Shown here: piece by piece, positions 58,383-64,000 of the stretch
How the letters are laid out: each line of letters opens with the position of its first letter
How positions within the stretch are numbered: the first letter of the stretch is position 1
The notes under the pieces: model-generated
What the model saw: only the letters and a program-made list of their open reading frames with translations
Databases searched by the model: none
What the model was told of the DNA's origin: nothing
DNA from: Conservatibacter flavescens
GTDB lineage: Bacteria; Pseudomonadota; Gammaproteobacteria; Enterobacterales; Pasteurellaceae
Direction: 5' to 3'
Length of the DNA: 64,000 nucleotides
Assembly: GCF_002795425.1 (NCBI RefSeq)
Contig: NZ_PHHA01000008.1
Location: 22,836 to 86,835 of the forward strand
Program-made: the position numbers and the translations under genes

Positions 58383-59073
58383 TGGGTATGTCCAAAAAGT
58401 AAATTTTGTCTTGGTCTAAAATGCGATATCCAAAAGATCTATCGTGTTCAACTAAATGTTGATATTCGTAGGCTTGCCATTGAAAGAAAAAACGATTTGG
58501 ATAAACTCCCGACTTCCATTGGTAAAATTTCAGCATTTTGGGATCGCTTGTGTCCGTTTCATCTTGTGCAAACGTCATCGTTAGGGCGTTACCATGAACA
58601 ATATTGACTTGCAAAATACGTATTACCGTTGCCATTATTTTGCTTAAATGAGCTTCATCAATGGCGGGAATAGTTTGGCGTATGGTTTGTTCCACATAAT
58701 CAGCCAATCGCTTTCGGCAGGCTTCCACGTTATCTTTCAACAGTTCAATACCATAAATACTTGCAACTGCCTGTACTACATTAAGTTCATATCTTCGCTG
58801 GGAACGTTCGTTAGATCGCTTCTTTCCCACGATTATTTGTTTTTTTCCCTTTTGTGGGAGGAAAAAACAAGATTGCACATCGGCGACAACCAATTTCCGT
58901 TTTAAAATTTCAATTAAAAAATTACCGTCTCCACAAGCAGGCTCTAAAAATGAGGCATCGAGCCTTAATGTTTCGTTTTTAACTAAATCGAGCATTGCAT
59001 TTACTTCTTCAGGGCGAGTAAATACTTCACCGTGATCAGCAACACGTTTTTTAGATTTGATTTGTTGGGTCAT
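58363..59073 (-). CDS. Methyltransferase-fold protein with SAM motifs but no NPPY
   Basis: The 236-residue protein aligns with the N-terminal part of its neighbour (EVFTRPEEVNAMLDLVKN against EVFTPPDVANAMLDLLPQ). It has a canonical motif I, SFLEPACGDGNFL (41-53), and motif II acidic residue Glu110 in YGIELL, then HGNALTM. Where NPPY should come it has FFFQWQAYEYQHLVEHD, so it should not catalyse transfer by itself. The frame ends 20 bases inside the next gene. It could be a truncated methylase or a dedicated SAM-binding/structural subunit. It is first in the operon, divergent from the Xre-type regulator. Confidence 0.82.
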   Translation of the reverse strand: MTQQIKSKKRVADHGEVFTRPEEVNAMLDLVKNETLRLDASFLEPACGDGNFLIEILKRKLVVADVQSCFFLPQKGKKQIIVGKKRSNERSQRRYELNVVQAVASIYGIELLKDNVEACRKRLADYVEQTIRQTIPAIDEAHLSKIMATVIRILQVNIVHGNALTMTFAQDETDTSDPKMLKFYQWKSGVYPNRFFFQWQAYEYQHLVEHDRSFGYRILDQDKIYFLDIPNEKRIY

Positions 59074-59111
59074 TGGTTTTGTAACTTTTTACTTAACTAT
59101 ATAACTTTTAT

Positions 59112-59153
59112 TGTAACTAATGATAATAGTTACATAACTTTTGATCAAGTTAT
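59112..59153. promoter_or_regulatory. Candidate operators between the regulator and the methylase operon
   Basis: The 91-base divergent gap holds two inverted repeats: TGTAACTA-N7-TAGTTACA (59112-59134) and ATAACTT-N6-AAGTTAT (59134-59153), plus further TAACTTTT copies near 59087 and 59102. Such clusters suit a dimeric Xre-type controller regulating both directions. Confidence 0.65.
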
Positions 59154-59164
59154 AACAAAGAAAA

Positions 59165-59611
59165 ATGATAAATCTAGACTTTTTCGCTATGAATGAAAGG
59201 ATAAAATTTGCGGAAAATCTGAAACGAATTTTGATCGCAAAAGGCTATAAACCCACAGCTTCCGTCATTGAACGTGAGCTGAATTTACGCTATTACGGAA
59301 AACCTATTGGGCAGGCTGCCGTGGCAAAATGGTTACGAGGCGATGGGTTTCCTACAACGGAAAGGCTTAAAACCTTATGTGAATGGCTAGAGATTGAACC
59401 GAATGAATTAGTTTCAGAGGCGTTGGCATATAAGGTGGCTAAACTTAGCCAAGCTAAGCCTGAAGTCAAAAAGGAAATTTGGGAACTCGCTCAAAGTTAT
59501 GATGAGGAAGAGCTTATCAAGATATTTCTCAACTTACCCAAAGAACAGAAAAAAACGGTCAGGGAAGTGATTATGGCAATGCACAAAGCCTATCGAACCT
59601 TGTCTAAATAA
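59165..59611 (+). CDS. Xre/CI-like helix-turn-helix regulator of the defence-like module
   Basis: The 148-residue protein has an N-terminal helix-turn-helix (GKPIGQAAVAKWLRGDGFP then TTERLKTLCEWLEIEPNEL) typical of Xre/CI-type regulators, and a helical C-terminal half that may dimerise. It is divergent from the methylase-like operon with inverted repeats between, the layout of controller genes in restriction-modification systems. An in-frame ATG at 59189 is an alternative start. It probably represses the operon, delaying nuclease expression on arrival in a new host; that role is inferred. Confidence 0.82.
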   Translation: MINLDFFAMNERIKFAENLKRILIAKGYKPTASVIERELNLRYYGKPIGQAAVAKWLRGDGFPTTERLKTLCEWLEIEPNELVSEALAYKVAKLSQAKPEVKKEIWELAQSYDEEELIKIFLNLPKEQKKTVREVIMAMHKAYRTLSK

Positions 59612-59690
59612 AAGCTAAGGGCGTATTCGAATATGATCTGCACCCCAAAAGTTGGACGATATTTCCAACTTAGTAAGGTGCAGATTTTTT

Positions 59691-60209
59691 ATGACTAAAT
59701 ATACCCAATCATTTAAACAACAAGTTATTGATTTCTATTTTGAAAATCATCATTGTCAATCATTGACTAAAAAACATTTTCAACTTCCTAGTACAACACT
59801 TAGACGCTGGATAGCACAGTACCAACACTCAGGCAGTAATGGGCTTACTGTCTTGCACACCAAGCAAAAATATCCTGCCGAATTTAAATATCAAGTCATA
59901 CAAGCGGTTATAAATGGCCTTTATTCTGCTGAACAAGCTACGCTTCAATTCGGTATTCGTAATTCAGGCATCATCAGCCAATGGTTGAAAGCCTTCAAGA
60001 AAGAAGGTATAAAAGGGTTAAAACCCAAACCGAAAGGAAGACCGTCAATGAAACCCAAATACGCCAAAATGCCCCCCAAACCCAAGACAGAAGAAGAACG
60101 TTTGAAGCTGCGAATTTTAGAGCTTGAAGCGGAGAATGCTTACCTAAAAAAGTTGGACGAGCTGATACGGGAGGAAGAGCAAAGGCAGCGGAAGTTATCC
60201 AAGCGTTAA
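59691..60209 (+). CDS. IS3-family OrfA, copy 2
   Basis: The 172-residue OrfA begins MTKYTQSFKQQVIDFYFENH and is otherwise like copy 1, except that residues about 17-31 (CQSLTKKHFQLPSTT) and a few others differ. Two DNA-binding helix-turn-helix segments and the C-terminal coiled coil are intact. It could act alone as a regulator of IS transcription. Confidence 0.88.
   Translation: MTKYTQSFKQQVIDFYFENHHCQSLTKKHFQLPSTTLRRWIAQYQHSGSNGLTVLHTKQKYPAEFKYQVIQAVINGLYSAEQATLQFGIRNSGIISQWLKAFKKEGIKGLKPKPKGRPSMKPKYAKMPPKPKTEEERLKLRILELEAENAYLKKLDELIREEEQRQRKLSKR
60146..60152 (+). promoter_or_regulatory. Programmed -1 frameshift site A6G in IS copy 2
   Basis: AAAAAAG sits in the orfA frame as A-AAA-AAG. 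After a -1 shift the frame is open through to orfB (GTT GGA CGA...). The same heptamer is present in copy 1 on the minus strand near 53213-53219. This is the standard OrfAB expression signal of the IS150 group. Confidence 0.8.
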
Positions 60210-60223
60210 GAGTAAACTATCCT

Positions 60224-61024
60224 TTGCCAATACTCCTTCGCATTGCCAAGTTGCCTCGTAGTAGTTTCTTTTATCATTTGAAGCAAGATAAACCTCGCGA
60301 TGCAAAATTTTGTGAGGAAATCACCGCTCTTTTTCACGAACATCACGGAAGATACGGTTATCGTCGCATTACGATGCTCTTAAAAGCGAGAGGTCATCAT
60401 GTCAACCACAAAAAAGTGCAACGTCTAATGCAACAGCTGAGTTTAAAAGGAAAATGCAAGGCGAAAAAATATCGTTCTTACCGTGGAGAAGTGGGCAAAA
60501 TCGCTCCAAACGTGCTTGAGCGTAACTTTAAAGCAATGAAACCAAATGAGAAATAGCTCACTGATGTAACCGAATTTAAATGCGATGAAGGGAAACTCTA
60601 TCTTTCACCGATTAAAGACTTATTTAACAACGAAATTATCAGCTATGACTTAAGTCGAACCCCAAATTTTGAACAAACGATACGAATGCTCAATCAGGCG
60701 ATAGCTAGACTGCCGAAAGGAAAAACGCCGATATTGCATTCAGACCAAGGCTGGCAATATCAAATGCGTGGTTATCGAAAGCGGTTAGAAAAGTATGGAA
60801 TTATTCAAAGTATGTCGAGAAAAGGAAATTGCTTGGATAATAGTGCGATGGAAAGTTTTTTTGGTCGTTTGAAGACGGAATGCTATGCAGGAAAGCGTTT
60901 TAAAACTTACGCGGAGCTCGAACAAACTCTCCATGACTATATTCGTTATTACAATTATGAGCGTATTCAGATAAAATTAAAAGGACTGAGTCCAGTACAA
61001 TACCGAAATCAGTCCTGTGATTAG
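60224..61024 (+). pseudogene. IS3-family OrfB, copy 2, interrupted by TAG
   Basis: The frame matches copy 1 OrfB throughout, but the tryptophan codon in NEKWLTDV is TAG here (60554-60556), just before the first catalytic aspartate. The downstream part keeps SDQGWQYQ and MESFFGRLKTEC. Unless suppressed, no full transposase is made from this copy. Confidence 0.9.
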
Positions 61025-61164
61025 TGTCTAACTTTTTGGGGTCAGATCAATTCGGTCACTTTTTTATTTTTCCTTTTCTCAAGAACTTGCCGAATTGTTA
61101 ACACAATGTTATGTTGAAATACTGTTCATTTATCACCATCGCTTATCATTATTAAGGACATTTT

Positions 61165-62706
61165 ATGACAAGTACAACACAACCCAAACGTGATTGGTTA
61201 CAAAAGATTGAATATATTGGGAACAAATTGCCTGATATTACAATGCTTTTTATCTATGCTCTCATTATTTGCTGGCTTCTCTCTTGGGGGCTTTCTTACT
61301 TAAGTTTTGATTACTTACACCCAGTCAGCCAAGAGCAAATTGCCGTAACGAATCTGTTTCAACCCGCAGAAATAACCGCATTTTTAAGCGCGCTGACCAA
61401 AAACTTTATTAACTTTCCTCCACTTGGGATTACCATTGTGGCAACATTAGGAATTGGAATTGCCGAAGCAAGTGGGTTTATCAATGTTGGCCTTAGCCGC
61501 GCCTTGAGTATCATTCCCAAACCCATCGTCACTCCAGCGGTAATTACCATTTCCGTCATCGCTCATGTTGCTGCTGACTCAGCTTATGTTATTTTAATGC
61601 CAATTGCTGCATTGATTTTCTATTCCGTAGGTAAACACCCACTTTCAGGAATTGCTGCCTCTTTTGCTGGCTTAGCAGGCGGATTTTCAGCCAGCTTTAC
61701 CCCATCAATCATCGATCCGATTATGCAAAGTTTTACTCAAAATGCCGCAAGAATTATCGATCCGGTGTATAACGTTAACGTACTCGGTAACTATTTTTTA
61801 AGCTTCGCAAGTACTTTCTTTGTCATTGCGACTTGTTGGTATATTACGGATAAAATCTTAGATCCTCGTTTAAAACGCACGATGCCAATCGATAAGGATC
61901 TTAATCAAGACGATGTCAGCATTCATCAGCCATCAAGCCAAGATCTGAAAGCCTTTCGCATTGCTTCACTTGTCTTTTTGTTTATGGCGATAGGCCTCTT
62001 CCTCTTAGCTTACCCTGACAATTCAATATTACGCTCACCGGAAGGTTCATTAACCGCCCCCAATTCACCAATTATGCAAATGATTGTGCCATTGTTGCTC
62101 TTGTTTTTTGCTGTCCCATCACTCATTCACGGGATTATTGCTGGCACATTTAAAGAGGCTCGCACTGTCACTAAAGCGATGGAGCGTATTACTTACACCT
62201 TAGTGCCATTTATCGTATTCTCATTCTTCTGCGCACAATTTTTGTATTCTTTTAACCGTTCAGGGATTGGTACTTTAATTGCTTTATCTGGCGCAGAATT
62301 TTTGAAAACCTTACAAATGCCCGCAGGCATTACGATCTTTGGAGTGCTGATTCTCACTTTATTACTGAATATCATCATTACATCCGCGACATCAAAATGG
62401 GCGATTCTTTCACCAATTCTCGTGCCAATGTTAATGTCTGTGAATATTTCACCGGAATTAACCCAAGCTGCATTCCGGATTAGTGATTCTGTAATGAACG
62501 TTTCCACGCCAATGTTTGCGTTCTACCCTTTATTAATTTCCTATTGTCAGCGCTATTGTAAAAATACCGGCGTCGGTACCTTATGTTCAATGATGATCCC
62601 TTATACCATTGGTTTATTTATTGTGCTGACGATTGTATTATATGTATTTTGGTGGCTAAATATTCCACTTGGCTTTGACAGTGGCTATGTCTATCCAAAA
62701 GCATAA
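61165..62706 (+). CDS. AbgT family transporter
   Basis: The 513-residue inner-membrane protein matches the AbgT/MtrF family: MLFIYALIICWLLSWGLSYL, GIAEASGFINVGLSRAL, HVAADSAYVILMP, and the late TSATSKWAILSPILVPMLM. Members carry p-aminobenzoyl-glutamate or export sulfonamides. It is followed 9 bases later by pepT, so the pair may take up and cleave a small peptide-like compound. Substrate is not certain. The unit lies between IS copy 2 and the start of IS copy 3. Confidence 0.9.
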   Translation: MTSTTQPKRDWLQKIEYIGNKLPDITMLFIYALIICWLLSWGLSYLSFDYLHPVSQEQIAVTNLFQPAEITAFLSALTKNFINFPPLGITIVATLGIGIAEASGFINVGLSRALSIIPKPIVTPAVITISVIAHVAADSAYVILMPIAALIFYSVGKHPLSGIAASFAGLAGGFSASFTPSIIDPIMQSFTQNAARIIDPVYNVNVLGNYFLSFASTFFVIATCWYITDKILDPRLKRTMPIDKDLNQDDVSIHQPSSQDLKAFRIASLVFLFMAIGLFLLAYPDNSILRSPEGSLTAPNSPIMQMIVPLLLLFFAVPSLIHGIIAGTFKEARTVTKAMERITYTLVPFIVFSFFCAQFLYSFNRSGIGTLIALSGAEFLKTLQMPAGITIFGVLILTLLLNIIITSATSKWAILSPILVPMLMSVNISPELTQAAFRISDSVMNVSTPMFAFYPLLISYCQRYCKNTGVGTLCSMMIPYTIGLFIVLTIVLYVFWWLNIPLGFDSGYVYPKA

Positions 62707-62715
62707 GGAGTAAAT

Positions 62716-63948
62716 ATGAAATTAGATCAACAACTTATTGAGCGTTTTTTCCGCTATCTTGCCATTAGCAGTCAAAGCGTGGCTACGGAATGTACAGTGC
62801 CTTCGAGTGCTGGACAATGGAAAATGGCGGAATTACTGGCAGAGGAACTGCGCGCATTAGGTTTACAGAACGTCCAAATAGATTCTTATGCAAATGTGAC
62901 CGCACTTTGGAAAGGCACTATTGCTCATGCCACACCAATCGGTTTTTGTGCACATATGGATACCGTTGATGTTTCTTTATCTCCAGATATTAAACCGCAA
63001 CTCAAAGTGTTTAATGGCGAAGATTTGCTGCTCAATGCGCAAGAAAATATTTGGTTAAAAGTGGCTGAACATCCAGAAATTTTAGCTTATAAGGGGCAAG
63101 ATATTATTTTCAGCGATGGAACAAGTGTACTTGGCGCGGATAATAAAGCAGCCATTGCGAACATCATGACCGCGCTAGCTTATCTCAAGGAAAACCAAGT
63201 GCCAACTGGTGATATTTATATTGCCTTTGTACCCGATGAGGAAATTGGTTTGCGTGGTGCAAAATTATTAGATCTTAACCAATTTAAACCCGATTTTGCT
63301 TATACCATTGACTGCTGTGAATTGGGTGAGGTCGTTTATGAAAACTTTAATGCCGCCTCTGCCAAAATCGTCATTCACGGTGTGAGCGCTCACCCTATGT
63401 CAGCTAAAGGCGTTCTGGTTAATCCAATTTTGGTGGCACAAGATTTTATTGCACAATTCGATCCAAATCAAACACCAGAACACACTGAGCATAAAGAGGG
63501 TTACTGGTGGTTTAATGGTATGGAAGCCAACCAAAGCCAAGCAACGCTTCATATTGCTATTCGTGATTTTGATAAAACCTCATTTGAACAAAGAAAAGGC
63601 TTTATTCAACAGGCTGTACAACGCATTCAAACCCGTTACCCACGTGCAAGAATAGAATGTACCATTACTGATGTTTATGGCAACATCGCAAACACCTTAA
63701 CGGAAGACCGTCGTTCCATTGATTTATTATTTGAAGCAATGGAGAATATTCAAGTCAAAGCCAAAGTTATTCCTATGCGTGGCGGTACCGATGGGGCGGC
63801 GTTATCGGTAAAAGGCATTACCACGCCAAACTATTTTACTGGCGCGCATAATTTCCATTCCAATTTTGAGTTTTTGCCGGTCCCCTCTTTTGTGAAATCT
63901 TGCGAACTGACACTCAAATTAATTGAATTAGCCGCAAGACCAAAGTAG
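62716..63948 (+). CDS. pepT: Peptidase T (tripeptide aminopeptidase)
   Basis: The 410-residue M20 metallopeptidase removes N-terminal residues from tripeptides in the cytoplasm. Zinc ligands lie in CAHMDTVDVS, GADNKAAIAN, PDEEIGLRGAK and TIDCCELG, with the last histidine in TGAHNFHSNFEFLPV. The dimerisation segment FNGMEANQSQATLHIAIRDF is typical. Length matches E. coli PepT. It follows the AbgT-type gene by nine bases. Confidence 0.95.
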   Translation: MKLDQQLIERFFRYLAISSQSVATECTVPSSAGQWKMAELLAEELRALGLQNVQIDSYANVTALWKGTIAHATPIGFCAHMDTVDVSLSPDIKPQLKVFNGEDLLLNAQENIWLKVAEHPEILAYKGQDIIFSDGTSVLGADNKAAIANIMTALAYLKENQVPTGDIYIAFVPDEEIGLRGAKLLDLNQFKPDFAYTIDCCELGEVVYENFNAASAKIVIHGVSAHPMSAKGVLVNPILVAQDFIAQFDPNQTPEHTEHKEGYWWFNGMEANQSQATLHIAIRDFDKTSFEQRKGFIQQAVQRIQTRYPRARIECTITDVYGNIANTLTEDRRSIDLLFEAMENIQVKAKVIPMRGGTDGAALSVKGITTPNYFTGAHNFHSNFEFLPVPSFVKSCELTLKLIELAARPK

Positions 63949-63980
63949 GCATAATAAGAAACAAAAGTGCGGTTAAAAAT

Positions 63981-64000
63981 TGATCTGCACCCCAAAAGTT
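63981..64000 (+). mobile_element. Start of a third IS3-family copy (cut by window end)
   Basis: The last 20 bases, TGATCTGCACCCCAAAAGTT, are identical to the orfA-side end of copies 1 and 2. Orientation is the same as copy 2. Whether a full element follows cannot be seen. Confidence 0.8.

Larger units (their letters stand above)
59634..61049 (+). mobile_element. IS3-family element, IS150-like, copy 2
   Basis: A 1416-base copy of the same element as copy 1, in the opposite orientation, with ends TGATCTGCACCCCAAAAG at 59634 and the complement of TGATCTGACCCCAAAAAG at 61049. Together the two copies bracket 5.9 kb in the manner of a composite transposon. orfB has an internal stop. Confidence 0.93.

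Noticed and set aside
58363..59073. Small methyltransferase as a simple frameshifted 5' half of the large one
   Set aside because: The two share related N-terminal sequence rather than adjoining parts of one domain, and each has its own motif I, so they are separate genes.
52316..61049. Prophage or integrative element
   Set aside because: No integrase, structural or replication genes and no attachment-site duplication beside the tRNA genes; IS-flanked transposition explains the layout better.

Overview
The window looks like the chromosome of a Pasteurellaceae bacterium in the Haemophilus/Pasteurella/Histophilus/Avibacterium range; I cannot name the species. The 9-bp DNA uptake word AAGTGCGGT and its complement recur throughout, often as inverted pairs that work as terminators. 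Gene order also fits the family: recF-dnaN-dnaA beside rpmH-rnpA-yidD-yidC-mnmE, pst-phoBR without phoU, an OpsX-type heptosyltransferase, and argU/proM-type tRNAs upstream of folD. Base composition is AT-rich.

Layout. (1) 1-3.6 kb: rpmE, then three glycosyltransferases that probably build lipooligosaccharide. The first carries an 11-G tract that leaves it out of frame with its proper start, a phase-variation switch read here as OFF. (2) 3.7-13.5 kb: a methyltransferase, a flavoprotein, and a peptide-type ABC transporter with a fused permease-ATPase, a PtsG-like PTS gene and a Tat-exported binding protein under a CRP site. (3) 13.5-22.9 kb: the dnaA and rpmH clusters, a HicAB toxin-antitoxin pair and a decayed IS200/IS605 element before mnmE. 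(4) 23-29.3 kb: a 1731-residue repetitive adhesin, a small lipoprotein gene, and an upstream (GTTT)12 tract. (5) 29.3-52.3 kb: mostly housekeeping genes (polA, opsX, the pst-pho operon, ppa, ftsN, two tRNAs, folD, cysS, ppiB, a TatD hydrolase, the CRP-controlled mannitol operon mtlADR, yggT, tpiA, an acetyltransferase and an M48 lipoprotein protease).

(6) 52.3-61.0 kb is the main accessory region. Two 1416-bp IS3-family (IS150-like) copies in opposite orientation bracket a 5.9-kb module. It encodes a Xre-type regulator divergent from a four-gene minus-strand operon: a short methyltransferase-fold protein with intact SAM motifs but no NPPY, a second methyltransferase with NPPY but degraded SAM motifs, a double zinc-ribbon protein, and an 827-residue helicase with an N-terminal GIY-YIG nuclease-like domain. 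I read this as a mobile restriction-modification or anti-phage system with a possibly split methyltransferase; this is the best candidate here for a poorly described system. (7) 61.1-64 kb: abgT-family transporter and pepT, followed by the first 20 bases of a third IS copy, so this pair also lies between IS ends.

Surface variation (LOS switch, repeat-bearing adhesin), catabolite control (CRP sites before the peptide transporter and mtlADR) and phosphate control (back-to-back Pho boxes between pstS and an unknown gene) are the main regulatory themes. All functions are inferred from sequence reading alone.
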